A stretch of DNA of 64,000 nt from Mycobacterium kubicae. GTDB taxonomy: Bacteria > Actinomycetota > Actinomycetes > Mycobacteriales > Mycobacteriaceae. Both the position numbers and the translations under genes were made by a program. Positions 1-9,976 of this stretch are shown here, piece by piece. Below the pieces are notes generated by a model. It saw only the letters and a program-made list of their open reading frames with translations. It ran no database searches and was not told where the DNA came from. Position 1 is the stretch's first letter; each line of letters begins with the position of its first letter. The stretch is taken from positions 3,968,001-4,032,000 of the forward strand of contig NZ_CP065047.1 in NCBI RefSeq assembly GCF_015689175.1, written 5' to 3'.

Positions 1-209
1 AGCGCCCGACCAGGCGGGTCAACCGCACGGCGCCGATCACCGCCGGGTTGGCGCTGACCGGGGCCGCCACGGCCAAGCTGTTCTTGTTCGACCTGGCGAC
101 GCTGGACGGGATATTCCGCGTGGCGGTGTTCATCGTGGTTGGGCTGGTGCTGTTGAGCATGGGCGCCGGCTACGCCCGCAGCCTCGCCCAGCAGAGCCCC
201 GCCAAGTAA
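1..209 (+). CDS. DUF2339 family membrane protein, C-terminal end only
   Basis: The first 209 bases hold the end of a gene that starts outside the window. The frame begins at base 3 and stops at TAA 207-209, giving 68 residues. The sequence contains a short AKLFLFDLATLDGIFRV segment, one hydrophobic helix (about VAVFIVVGLVLLSMGAGYA) and a short polar tail. This lysine-leucine-phenylalanine plus FDL...LDG signature is what I associate with the C-terminus of the large multi-pass DUF2339 proteins. Their function is unknown. The gene converges with acpS, and a strong hairpin lies between them. The call is by motif recognition only. Confidence 0.6.
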   Translation, partial: RPTRRVNRTAPITAGLALTGAATAKLFLFDLATLDGIFRVAVFIVVGLVLLSMGAGYARSLAQQSPAK

Positions 210-210
210 C

Positions 211-274
211 CCGCGAGCAGACGCAGAATCGCACCAAAACGTGCCGTGCCGTGCGATTCTGCGTCTGCTCGCGG
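211..274. terminator. Perfect 24-bp inverted repeat between convergent genes
   Basis: Arms 211-234 and 251-274 are exact reverse complements and flank a 16-base loop. The arm core reads GCGAGCAGACGCAGAATCGC. It lies two bases after the DUF2339 stop and 12 bases before the acpS stop, so it is placed to end transcription from both sides. There is no U-tract, which is usual for mycobacterial hairpin terminators. It may also be a copy of a dispersed intergenic palindrome. Confidence 0.75.
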
Positions 275-285
275 ATATGGGTGAC

Positions 286-678
286 CTAGGTGCTTTCGAG
301 GATCGCGACCGCGGCCGCGGTGTCGCCTTCGTGGGTGAGCGACACGTGGATCGTCACGTTCGCCAAATGCTCAGCGACGGCCCCGCTCAACCGAACTCGG
401 GGCCGGCCCCACATGTCGGTGACCACCTCGATGTCGCGGTGGATGTCCTCAGGCAGCACCGGCCGCTGCGCGAACCGCGACCCCGACCACGCCTTGATCA
501 CCGCTTCCTTGGCGGCCCACCGGGCCGCCAGATGCCGCGCCGCCGACGAGCTCTTGTCCGAGGCGTCGCGGCGTTCACCGGGGGTGAACGTCTCGGCGAA
601 CACGGTGCCGGGTTGGTCTACCTGCTCCGCGAAATCAGGTATGGAGACAACATCGATCCCCACGCCGACGATGCCCAT
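286..678 (-). CDS. acpS: Holo-[acyl-carrier-protein] synthase AcpS
   Basis: Transfers 4'-phosphopantetheine from CoA to the carrier-domain serine, here presumably of the FAS-I encoded just upstream. The product is 130 residues, the size of M. tuberculosis AcpS (Rv2523c), and reads almost identically to it. Visible family motifs are the N-terminal GIVGVGIDVVSIPDF with the metal-binding Asp, and the central RWAAKEAVIKAW with the Mg-binding Glu. I chose the ATG at 678, which gives MGIVGVGID; an in-frame start 39 bases upstream would add 13 residues the family lacks. The gene lies 49 bases after the fas stop on the same strand, so the two are likely cotranscribed. Confidence 0.96.
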   Translation of the reverse strand: MGIVGVGIDVVSIPDFAEQVDQPGTVFAETFTPGERRDASDKSSSAARHLAARWAAKEAVIKAWSGSRFAQRPVLPEDIHRDIEVVTDMWGRPRVRLSGAVAEHLANVTIHVSLTHEGDTAAAVAILEST

Positions 679-727
679 GGCTGGCCAGGCTAGCTGACGA
701 CCGAGCCGGGCGGGCAATCCGGCGACA

Positions 728-3700
728 TCATCGGACCGAGACGTCGTAGACGTCGCCGTCGCCGAGACGCGCGTTCGGATTGAGCAGCATGGCTGCCTCC
801 TGCCGCTTCTCCGACGCGTCGTGGTCGAAGCGACGGTCCGGTGGCCGCTGGTACATCGGCGGTCCGCCGGCGATGGCCTTGACCAACCGGCGCTGACCGG
901 CCAGCAAGCGCGCCTCGGCCCGACGCTGGTAGTCCTCGCGCTGGCCGGCGTCCAGTGAGGCGATGAACGCCTGCGGGTGCACCAGCGCCACGAGCCCGGA
1001 CACGTGACCGAATCCCAGGCTGGTCACCAACCCGGCCTTGAGCGGGAACTTGTCGCCGAGCCGCAACGTGTCCCGGACCCACACGAAGTGGGCCGACCCG
1101 GCGAGCTCGTCGTCGACGCAATCCAAGCTGCGGTTGGGCGGGATGACACCGTCGCGCAGCATCTGGCACAGGCCCATCATCTGGAAGACCGCCGCGCCGC
1201 CCTTGGCGTGCCCGGTGAGGCTCTTCTGCGACACGATGAACAACGGCGCGCCCTGGGAGCGGCCCATCGAGTCGGCCAGCCGCTCGTGCAGCTCGGTCTC
1301 GTTGGGATCGTTGGCCAGCGTGGAGGTGTCGTGCTTGGAGATCACCGCGACGTCGTCGGGGGTGACGCCCACCTTGGCCAGCGCGCGCGCCAGCGGAGAA
1401 TCCTTGCCGCCGCGGCCCGCGCCCAATGCGCCGAGTCCGGGCGCCGGGATGGAGGTGTGCACACCGTCGGCGAAGGACTGCGCGTAGGCCACCACCGCGA
1501 GCACCGGCAACCCCATCTTGAGCGCCAGGTCACCGCGGGCCAGCAGGATGGTCCCGCCGCCCTGTGCTTCGACGAAGCCCAGGCGCCGGCGGTCGTTGGG
1601 GCGGGAGAACTTCGAGTCGTGAATACCCCGGCCGCGCATCATGCCGGTGTCGGCGGTGGCGGCCATGTCACCGAAGCCGATGATGGCCTCGAGCGTCAGG
1701 TCGTCCAGCCCGCCGGTCACCACCAATTCGGCCTTGCCCAGCCGGATCTTGTCCACGCCCTCCTCGACCGATACCGCCGCGGTGGCGCAAGCCGCCACCG
1801 GGTGGATCATCGAGCCGTAACTACCGACGTAGGACTGAATAACATGCGCGGCAACAACATTCGGCAGCACTTCCTGCAAGATGTCGTTCGGCTTGTTCCG
1901 GCCCAGCAAGTTGCCGTGGTACATGGTCTGCATCGAGGTCATGCCACCCATACCGGTGCCCTGAGTGCTGGCGACCAAACTGGGGTGCACGTAGCGCATG
2001 ACTTCAGCTGGGCTGAACCCGGCCGTCAGGAACGCGTCGACGGTCGCGACGATGTTCCACAGCGCCACCCGGTCGATCGAGTTGGCCATGTCCGGGCTGA
2101 TGCCCCACACCGTGGGGTCGAACCCGGTGGGAATCTGGGCGCCGACGACGCGCGACAGCTTGGTCTTGCGCGGAACCCGAATCTCGGTGCCCGCCTTGCG
2201 GATCACCTGCCAGTCGGTCGACTCGGGCAGCGGCCGCACGACGGTGTGCTCGGGGTCGAACTCGGCGAACGCGCGGGCGTCGGCCTCCGACGAGACCACG
2301 AAGCTGAAGTCCTTGTCCAAGAAGACCGACACCAGCAACGGTGAGGCGTGGTCGGGGTCGATCGCGCCGTCGTCGACGAATTCCCGGATGCCGGTGCGTT
2401 CCAGGACGGCGTCGTGGTAGCGGTCCACCAGTTCGGCCTCGTCGACCAGGTCACCGGATTGCGTGTCGTACCAACCCGGTTGGGGGTCGTCCTCCCAGCG
2501 GATCAGCCCGGTGGTCCAGGCCAACTCCAACACGCCGGCCGCCGAGAGTTCGTTCTCGACCTCCATCTCGAAGCGGGTGCGCGACGAGCCGTACGGGCCG
2601 ATCTCGGCGCCGCCCACGATCACCACCAGATCGGCCGGGTCGACGTCGAGGTCATCCCAGTGCGGAGGCGGCGCGGGGTTGAATCCCCTTGGCGGAGAGG
2701 GTAATGCGGCGATGGTCCCGGCGGCCGGGGCGTCGTCGTCGCCCGCGGGCGCTTCGGCCGACATCTCCTCGCGCGCCTTGGCGGCCAATTCCGCCATGTC
2801 CAGTTTCGCGTCGCCCAGCCCGCCGGTCAGGTCCGCCTTGATCGGCGCACTGGCCGCGGCCACCTTCGACTCCACATCGCACAGCCCCAACAGCATGGCG
2901 GCCATCTCGTCGGTGGAGTAGGTGGTGACGCCTGCCTCCTCGACCGCGGAGACGATGGCGTCGTTGTGACCCATCAGGCCGGTGCCGCGGGTCCAGCCGA
3001 TCAGCGCGTGCGCCAGGCTCACCCGCGCCGCCCACGCCGACTCCGCGTGCCAGCGACTCACCAGGGCGTCCAGCGCCGACTTGGCTTCACCGTAAGCGCC
3101 GTCACCGCCGAACATTCCGCGGTTGGGCGAACCGGGCAGCACCACATGCAGCCGCGACGCGATATCGCGCTCTGCGCCGATCTTCGACAGACCGCCGATG
3201 AGCCGTTGTACCGCCCACAGCAGGACTTTCATCTCCATCTCGGAGCGAGACCCGGCTTCGGACAGGTCGCCGGCGACGCGGGGCGCCGCGAACGGGAACA
3301 GCAACGTGGGGGTTTGCGCGTCCTTGATGTGGATGGATTGCGGCCCGAGGCTTTCGGACTGCTCGTTGCCGACCCATTCGACCAGGGCGTCGATGTCGGA
3401 GTAGGAGGCCATGTTGGCCGCCACCACCCACAGCGCGGCACCGTAACGGGCGTTGTCGCGGTAAAGGTTGCGGTAGAACGCAAGTCGTTCCTCGTCGAGC
3501 CTGGACGTGGTGGCGATGACGGTGGCCCCGCCGTCGAGCAACCGGGCGACCACTGCTGCGGCGATCGACCCCTTCGAAGCGCCGGTCACGACGGCCACTT
3601 CGCTGCGGTAGGGACCCGGATCCGGGTTCTCGGCGCCCGCGGCGATCCGGCCGTACAGCGACGCGTGGATCTGGCGGCCGGAGGCCAGCGACTTGCCCTG

Positions 3701-6700
3701 CCACCAGGTGGCCTGAGTGGCCACCACGTGGCCCGCGCCCTCGAACCGTTGCGAGAGCCGCACCCAGTCGGCGTCGATGTCACCTTCGTCGGCCAACCAC
3801 AGCTTCGCCAGGTCTTCTCGCGCGCTGGCCCAGCGGTCGTCGAAGACGACAGCCTTCTTTCCGTCGAACACCGGGGCCACCAAACGCGGCCAGTCCGAAC
3901 CCAATTCGGCGCTGACCAGATCGATGAGCTCGGCGTCGGTAGCCGCCTGCGGCGCGGTCACCGTGTCGTCGAAGCCCAACTGGCCCAGCACCAGACGCGC
4001 CGCCGAGGCGAGCACACCGTCGCGACCGGTGATCTGGTCGGTGAATTCGCTCAGTGCGGCGGCGTCAACCGTCGCACCGCCACCACCGGCGGCCGACGGC
4101 AATGCCACCGAGATTCCGTGCCGTGCCGCGACCGCGGCGACGGCCGCGTCGATCACCTTGTCGACCGTCGCAGCGTCGGCCAGTGCACCCTCGTGCAGGT
4201 GGCCCATGGCACCGCCGCGAACGCTGGTGCCCTCGCGGGTGCCCAGCGCAACTTCCACCGTGACGTGTTTGGCCCAGCCGTCACCGAGTTCCCACGTCTT
4301 CTTGACCCGTTCGGCGATGGCGCCGGGTCGCTTACCGGAGGGCCCGAAGACGGTCCGCAGCTGATCGTTGATGGCGTCGGAAAGCACTGGGCCAAAAGGC
4401 TTGTACGTGCGGGCCAGCTTCGTCACCTGAGAACGCAGCCCGGCCAGGTCGGCCTCGGCGGCACCGTCGATCGCGCCCAGGTTCAGCTCAGAGCCCAGGT
4501 CGACCAGTAACTGGTTGCGTCGCGACGACGCACCATCAGTGATGGACTCGATCGAGTCCAGCGACTCAATCTGGTCGATGCGCATCTTGGCCGAGATGGC
4601 GATCAACGCCAGGGTGGCGTCGGCGGCGTCGAACGAGATGTCCTCCGGTCTCGGAGCCCCTGACGGGGCTGCGGCGGGAGCCGGGGCGACGGCTGTCGCG
4701 GCGTCGGGGCTGGCGCCGCCGGTCGACGCGGCAGCGTCGGACGCCACGGGCTCGGAGTCCACGTCCGGCTCTGGCTCCGGGTCGGTGTCGTTGGCGAACA
4801 GAACCGCGGCGTCCCGCTCGGCGTTGAGCACTTCCACTGTGCTGTAGGCGTATTCGGGTAACTTGAGGGTGTTGGTGGCCAGGCCCGAAACGGTCGGCGA
4901 GGACTTGACGCCGATCTCGACGAACCGCTCCACACCCAGACCGCCTGCCGCCTCTTCGGTGAACAGCAGGTCCTGGGTTTCGATCCAGCGGACCGGGCTG
5001 GCGAATTGCCACGCCAGCAGCTCGATCAGCACGATGCGCGCCATCTCGGTGCGACGCTCGGTGAGCCAGGTGTCGTAGTCGGCGAGGATCTCGTCGAGCG
5101 GCTCGGCGGGCACCAGGTCCCGGATCTCCTGAATGAAATCGCGGTCCAGGGTGAACGGGCGCGGCACCAGGTTGGGGATGTAGCGGCCGATGATCACGTC
5201 GGGGTTCTTGTCCCGCGGCATCACCCGGTCCAGCGAGCGCCGGAACTCCGCCACGCCGACCCGCAGCACACGGGAGTGGAACGGCACGTCGATGCCGGGC
5301 ACGAGGATGAAGGACCGACGGCCACCGGAAAGCTCACGGCGCCTCTCCACCTCGGCTTCCAGCGCTTCCAGGCCGCGCACGGTTCCGGCGATCGCGTACT
5401 GCGAGCCGCGCAGGTTGAAGTTCACGATCTCCAGGAATTCACCTGTGCGCTCGGCAATTTCAGCGACGAACGCGGGCACCTCGTCGTCGGGTAGGTCGAT
5501 CTGCGAGGGCCGAATAGCCGCCAGTCGGTAGTTGGAGCGGCCCAGCTCGTCGCGCGGCACAATGTCGTGCATCTTGGACCCACGGTGAAACACCGTCTCC
5601 AGCAACGCTTCCAGCTCGTAGATTCCGGTCACGCAGGCCAGGGCGGTGTACTCGCCGACCGAGTGGCCGCAGGCGATCGCACCCTCGACGAACGCACCTT
5701 GCTCACGCATTTCGGCGACTTGGGCCGCGGCCACGGTCGCCATGGCGACCTGGGTGAACTGCGTCAGGTACAGCACACCGTCGGGGTGGTGGTAGTGCAC
5801 GCCGCTGGCGATGATGCTGGTCGGGTTGTCGCGGACGACGTTGAGCACCGAGAAGCCCAAGGTGTCGCGAGTGAACTTGTCCGCCTTGTCCCACACGTTG
5901 CGCGCGGCTTTGGACCGGGCTCGAACCTCCATGCCCATGCCCTTGTGCTGGATGCCTTGACCGGGGAACGCGTAGACGGTCTTCGGCGCGGCCAGCCGGG
6001 CCGTGGCCGACATCACCAGGTCCGAACCGATGCGGGCGGCCACCTCCAAAACCTCTGCGCCCTGGTCGATCCCGACGCGATCGACGCGGAAGTCGACCTC
6101 GTCACCGGGGCGCACCATGCCCAGGAAGCGTGCGGTCCAGCCGATCAGCCGGGCCGGCGGCCGGGCTTGGCCGTCGGTGGCGGTGACCGCGTGCTGGCCG
6201 GCGGCCGATAGCCACATGCCGTGCACAATCGGCGATTCCAGGCCGGCCAGCAGGGCGGCGGCCCGATCGGTGTGGATGGGGTTGTGGTCACCGGAGACCA
6301 CCGCGAACGGGCGCATGTCCACCGGGGCGGTGATCGTGACGTCGCGACGGCGGCGTCGCGGGGTGTCGGTCGCGTTCTGCGACACCGCACCACCGGCGCG
6401 GGCCGGGTCGGTCAATTCGGCGGTCCCGGTGCGCCCGAGAATGGCGAAGCGCTCCTCGAGGGTGGCAAACACCGCACCGTCGGCGGAGTCGCTCAAGGTG
6501 ACCGAGACCGGCACCACGCGCCCCATGTCGGTGTCGACGGCGCGGGCAGCCGTTGCGCTGACGGTCAATTGGGCCGCGGTTCGCGGCAACTGGCCGACCA
6601 GTCGGGCGGCGTGGTCCAGGTGCACCAGGCTCAGCAGGCCCTCCACGACGGGCTCGCCGGAGTCGGTGACCGCTGAACCGATCGCGGCGAAGACTGCGGG

Positions 6701-9700
6701 CCAGCACAACCCGACAAGCGCGTCGGGCACGGTGGTGAGGCTGGGCGCCAGGGGTTCACCGAACGTGGCGGTGACGCCGGTGTGGTCGGCGACCAGTTCC
6801 GGATCCCACTCGACCGCTGCCGTCGCGGTTCCGTCCTGCACCGGCGGCAGCGCCTCGGGACCGTCGACACCGGCGGCGATCGCCAGCACCGAACGCATCG
6901 CCGCGGCGGCGTCCTGCGTGGAGACCACCGGTGTACCACCGTCGATGGTGTTGGCGGGCAACATGAATCGGATGTCGATCCAAGTTCCCGACAGCGGCAC
7001 GCTCAGCACGACGTTCTCGCCGTCGAGCTGCAGGCGCGCACCGGTGGATGAGTGTGTGGCGCGACGGTTGTCGGGTCCGTCGTGCACCAGCCAGTCGGTC
7101 GGGTCGGCGATGCGGTGCACGGGGTTGGTCACGGTGCGCCCGGCCCACAACACATCTGGTGCGTCGAGTACCAGGGCCAGCGGTCCGGTGATGTCGGGGC
7201 GGCCCACCCGTCGCGACGTGACGTGTTTGGGTTCGGCTCCGCTGCGCAGTACTTCGTCGATGGCGGCCTGCTCGAAGCGGTCCAGCAATTCGCCGACGGG
7301 CTCGTCCATCCGGGTGATACCGGCGACGGCGCCGGTACCGGGAATGATGCACACCTGATCGGCGTCGTAGCGGGCGTCGTGCGCCTGCCACAGCGAGTCG
7401 CTGCGCCACCAGCGGCGCACGTCCTTGTCGATGACCGGGACGAAATTGACCGGCTTGCCCAGGGTCTTGCACAGCGTCACGAAGAACGGTACGTCGGCCG
7501 GATGCAGTTGCACCGTGTCGGCGTCGGGGTAGTGCGCAAGCAGGGTGGCAATGGCGTCGTCGGGGCGCTCCAACAGCTGCGGGTCGTCGAACAACGTGTC
7601 GATGCGCCCGAAATCCTGTGGGTGCAAACGGGCTTCGGCTCGCTTGAGCATCTGCTCGAAGCGGTCGCGCCAGGTCTCGGCCAGCCAGGGGCTGTCGGGT
7701 GAGGCGGTGTCTGCCGTCGAGTCCCCGGCACCGATGGCCAGTTCGACGTAGCGCTGCAGCCATTGCAGGTACGTCATCTCGGCGACGTCACCGAAGTAGG
7801 GCTTGGCGGTCTTGGCCATCGCGGCGATGATCTCGTCGCGGCGCTCGGCGACCGCGTCGGCGTCACCGGCGACTTCGTCGAGCAGTCGGCCGCATCGCGA
7901 CGCCGAGTTGTCGATCTCATGGATGTCGGCGCCGAGCTGGCTGCGGCTGGATGCCATGCCGCCCTGAGCTTTTCCGGCGCTGATCCACCCGTCGGTACCT
8001 TGGGTCTCCACCAGCATCTGCTTGACCGACGGCGAGGTGGTCGACTCTTTGGTCGCCATGGCCGCGGTGCCGACCAGGATCCCGTCGATGGGCATCAGGG
8101 GGAAGCCGTAGGCCTGCGCCCATCGCCCGGACAAGTACTCCGCGGCGCGCTCGGGAGTGCCGATGCCGCCGCCGACGCACACGGTGATGTTCGGGCGCCG
8201 ACGAATTTCGGAATAGGTGGCCAGCAGCAGGTCGTCGAGGTCCTCCCAGGAGTGGTGGCCGCCGGCGCGTCCACCTTCGACGTGCATGATCACCGGCTTG
8301 GTGGACACTTCTGTGGCGATGCGGATGACCGAGCGGATCTGCTCGACGGTGCCGGGCTTGAACACCACGTGACTGATGCCGACGTCGTTGAGCTCGTGAA
8401 TCAGCTCGACAGCCTCTTCGAGATCCGGGATGCCGGCGCTCACCACCAGCCCGTCGATGGCCGCACCGGACTGGCGGGCCTTCTGCACCAGCCGCTTACC
8501 GCCCACTTGCAGCTTCCACAGGTAGGGATCGAGAAACAGCGCGTTGAACTGATAGGTGCGTCCCGGCTCGAGCAGCTGCGACAGCTCCTCGACCCGGCCA
8601 GCAAAGATCTCCTCGGTGACCTGCCCACCGCCGGCCAGCTCTGCCCAGTGCCCGGCGTTGGCGGCAGCGGCGACGATCTTGGCGTCGACGGTGGTCGGGG
8701 TCATGCCCGCCAACAGGATCGGCGAGCGTCCGGTCAGCTGGGTGAACTTGGTCGACAGCTTGATCCGGCCGTCTGGCAGGCAGATGACGCTGGGTGCGTA
8801 GGTGGACCAGGCCCGGTCCACCTCGGGGGTGGCGCCGACGGTGAAGAGGTTGCGCTGACCGCCGCGGGTGGCAGCGGGCACGATGCCGATGCCCAGGCCG
8901 CGCACGACCGGCGCGGTCAACCGGGTCAGGATGTCGCCGGGACCGAGGTCGAGGATCCAGCGTGCGCCGGCCTCGTGTACGCGGGTGATCTCGTCCACCC
9001 AGTCGACCTTGTCGACCAGGATCGCGTTGGCCAGGTCGCGTGCCGCCGCCACGTTGAGGCCGACCTTTTCCGCCCAGCGTCCGACGATGTCGATGCCGTC
9101 GGCCAGTCGCGGCGTGTGGAAGCCGACCTCGACTTGCACCGGTTCGAAGGACGGCGAGAAGACGTCACCGCCGCGGACCTTGTTTTTGCGGTCGGCTTCT
9201 TCCTTCTCCGAGATCTGCCGGCAGTACAGCTCGAAGCGAGACAGTTGTTCCGGTGTCCCGGTGATCACCACCGAACGCCGGCCGTTGCGGATGGACAGGA
9301 CCGGTGGCAGCACGGTGCGGACGTCTTGGGAGAACTCGTCGAGCAGCTGGCTGATACGGCCGGGGTCGGCGTTGGTCACCGACACCATCGGCGGTCGGTC
9401 GCCCAGGACGGAGATGCCGCGGCGCCGGGCCACCAACGTTCCGGCCGCACCGATCAGCTGGGCGATGGCCAGCAGCTCGACGTCGCGGGCGCCGGCGGCT
9501 TTGAGCGCCTCGACGGCGAGCACCCCTTGGGAATGCCCGGCGACGGCGACCGGCGGTGAGGCGGAGAGGTCCATGCCTTGGCGCGCCAGCGCCCGCCCGG
9601 CCGCGATCTGGGTGAGCAGGACGCCGGGGATCGAGACCGCGGCCGACGTCAGGTGTTTGTCCGACGCAATGGGGTCTTCTGCCGCGAGCGCGCGCACCCA

Positions 9701-9976
9701 GCGCAGCGGCTCGAAGCCGATGGGACGCACCACCACGAGCTCTTTCGCGATCGGTTCGAGCAGCAGTTCCACCTCGCCGACCAGCGTCGCCAACTCCGAT
9801 TCGATACCCGCCCCGGAGACCAGCTCTTCAAGGGTCTCGAGCCAGGCGCTGCCTTGGCCGCCGAACGCGACAGCGTAGGGCTCACCGGACGTCAGACGAT
9901 CAACCAGAGCATGAGCGCCGTGCGGACCTCCACCGTTGCGGTCAGCGGACACCCGGTCGTGCTCGTAGATCGTCAC
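728..9976 (-). CDS. fas: Type I fatty-acid synthase (FAS-I)
   Basis: This is a 3082-residue single-chain synthase that makes the C16-C26 acyl-CoAs that feed membrane lipids and, through FAS-II, mycolic acids. M. tuberculosis Fas (Rv2524c, about 3069 aa) is nearly collinear. Domains in order: acetyltransferase (GHSQG, Ser near 149), flavin enoyl reductase (ILLAGMTPTT near 424, GGRAGGHHS), hot-dog dehydratase (SGDHNPIHTD near 1230), malonyl/palmitoyl transferase (GHSVGEYTAL near 1437), acyl-carrier region (about 1775-1940), ketoreductase (VVTGASKGS near 2129) and ketosynthase (nucleophile Cys2730 in VAACATAAV, with His motifs KHDTSTLAND and LTGHAKGG). All catalytic signatures are intact. The linker near 1720-1775 is Pro/Ala/Glu rich. 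Many long open frames on the opposite strand are codon-bias shadows. Confidence 0.99.
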   Translation of the reverse strand: MTIYEHDRVSADRNGGGPHGAHALVDRLTSGEPYAVAFGGQGSAWLETLEELVSGAGIESELATLVGEVELLLEPIAKELVVVRPIGFEPLRWVRALAAEDPIASDKHLTSAAVSIPGVLLTQIAAGRALARQGMDLSASPPVAVAGHSQGVLAVEALKAAGARDVELLAIAQLIGAAGTLVARRRGISVLGDRPPMVSVTNADPGRISQLLDEFSQDVRTVLPPVLSIRNGRRSVVITGTPEQLSRFELYCRQISEKEEADRKNKVRGGDVFSPSFEPVQVEVGFHTPRLADGIDIVGRWAEKVGLNVAAARDLANAILVDKVDWVDEITRVHEAGARWILDLGPGDILTRLTAPVVRGLGIGIVPAATRGGQRNLFTVGATPEVDRAWSTYAPSVICLPDGRIKLSTKFTQLTGRSPILLAGMTPTTVDAKIVAAAANAGHWAELAGGGQVTEEIFAGRVEELSQLLEPGRTYQFNALFLDPYLWKLQVGGKRLVQKARQSGAAIDGLVVSAGIPDLEEAVELIHELNDVGISHVVFKPGTVEQIRSVIRIATEVSTKPVIMHVEGGRAGGHHSWEDLDDLLLATYSEIRRRPNITVCVGGGIGTPERAAEYLSGRWAQAYGFPLMPIDGILVGTAAMATKESTTSPSVKQMLVETQGTDGWISAGKAQGGMASSRSQLGADIHEIDNSASRCGRLLDEVAGDADAVAERRDEIIAAMAKTAKPYFGDVAEMTYLQWLQRYVELAIGAGDSTADTASPDSPWLAETWRDRFEQMLKRAEARLHPQDFGRIDTLFDDPQLLERPDDAIATLLAHYPDADTVQLHPADVPFFVTLCKTLGKPVNFVPVIDKDVRRWWRSDSLWQAHDARYDADQVCIIPGTGAVAGITRMDEPVGELLDRFEQAAIDEVLRSGAEPKHVTSRRVGRPDITGPLALVLDAPDVLWAGRTVTNPVHRIADPTDWLVHDGPDNRRATHSSTGARLQLDGENVVLSVPLSGTWIDIRFMLPANTIDGGTPVVSTQDAAAAMRSVLAIAAGVDGPEALPPVQDGTATAAVEWDPELVADHTGVTATFGEPLAPSLTTVPDALVGLCWPAVFAAIGSAVTDSGEPVVEGLLSLVHLDHAARLVGQLPRTAAQLTVSATAARAVDTDMGRVVPVSVTLSDSADGAVFATLEERFAILGRTGTAELTDPARAGGAVSQNATDTPRRRRRDVTITAPVDMRPFAVVSGDHNPIHTDRAAALLAGLESPIVHGMWLSAAGQHAVTATDGQARPPARLIGWTARFLGMVRPGDEVDFRVDRVGIDQGAEVLEVAARIGSDLVMSATARLAAPKTVYAFPGQGIQHKGMGMEVRARSKAARNVWDKADKFTRDTLGFSVLNVVRDNPTSIIASGVHYHHPDGVLYLTQFTQVAMATVAAAQVAEMREQGAFVEGAIACGHSVGEYTALACVTGIYELEALLETVFHRGSKMHDIVPRDELGRSNYRLAAIRPSQIDLPDDEVPAFVAEIAERTGEFLEIVNFNLRGSQYAIAGTVRGLEALEAEVERRRELSGGRRSFILVPGIDVPFHSRVLRVGVAEFRRSLDRVMPRDKNPDVIIGRYIPNLVPRPFTLDRDFIQEIRDLVPAEPLDEILADYDTWLTERRTEMARIVLIELLAWQFASPVRWIETQDLLFTEEAAGGLGVERFVEIGVKSSPTVSGLATNTLKLPEYAYSTVEVLNAERDAAVLFANDTDPEPEPDVDSEPVASDAAASTGGASPDAATAVAPAPAAAPSGAPRPEDISFDAADATLALIAISAKMRIDQIESLDSIESITDGASSRRNQLLVDLGSELNLGAIDGAAEADLAGLRSQVTKLARTYKPFGPVLSDAINDQLRTVFGPSGKRPGAIAERVKKTWELGDGWAKHVTVEVALGTREGTSVRGGAMGHLHEGALADAATVDKVIDAAVAAVAARHGISVALPSAAGGGGATVDAAALSEFTDQITGRDGVLASAARLVLGQLGFDDTVTAPQAATDAELIDLVSAELGSDWPRLVAPVFDGKKAVVFDDRWASAREDLAKLWLADEGDIDADWVRLSQRFEGAGHVVATQATWWQGKSLASGRQIHASLYGRIAAGAENPDPGPYRSEVAVVTGASKGSIAAAVVARLLDGGATVIATTSRLDEERLAFYRNLYRDNARYGAALWVVAANMASYSDIDALVEWVGNEQSESLGPQSIHIKDAQTPTLLFPFAAPRVAGDLSEAGSRSEMEMKVLLWAVQRLIGGLSKIGAERDIASRLHVVLPGSPNRGMFGGDGAYGEAKSALDALVSRWHAESAWAARVSLAHALIGWTRGTGLMGHNDAIVSAVEEAGVTTYSTDEMAAMLLGLCDVESKVAAASAPIKADLTGGLGDAKLDMAELAAKAREEMSAEAPAGDDDAPAAGTIAALPSPPRGFNPAPPPHWDDLDVDPADLVVIVGGAEIGPYGSSRTRFEMEVENELSAAGVLELAWTTGLIRWEDDPQPGWYDTQSGDLVDEAELVDRYHDAVLERTGIREFVDDGAIDPDHASPLLVSVFLDKDFSFVVSSEADARAFAEFDPEHTVVRPLPESTDWQVIRKAGTEIRVPRKTKLSRVVGAQIPTGFDPTVWGISPDMANSIDRVALWNIVATVDAFLTAGFSPAEVMRYVHPSLVASTQGTGMGGMTSMQTMYHGNLLGRNKPNDILQEVLPNVVAAHVIQSYVGSYGSMIHPVAACATAAVSVEEGVDKIRLGKAELVVTGGLDDLTLEAIIGFGDMAATADTGMMRGRGIHDSKFSRPNDRRRLGFVEAQGGGTILLARGDLALKMGLPVLAVVAYAQSFADGVHTSIPAPGLGALGAGRGGKDSPLARALAKVGVTPDDVAVISKHDTSTLANDPNETELHERLADSMGRSQGAPLFIVSQKSLTGHAKGGAAVFQMMGLCQMLRDGVIPPNRSLDCVDDELAGSAHFVWVRDTLRLGDKFPLKAGLVTSLGFGHVSGLVALVHPQAFIASLDAGQREDYQRRAEARLLAGQRRLVKAIAGGPPMYQRPPDRRFDHDASEKRQEAAMLLNPNARLGDGDVYDVSVR

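Noticed and set aside
977..9878. Several long open frames on the plus strand opposite fas (e.g. 977-2344, 2966-4510, 7763-9559)
   Set aside because: They are Arg/Gly/His-rich translations with no domain resemblance, lying opposite a certain gene with strong third-position GC bias, so they are antisense shadows.
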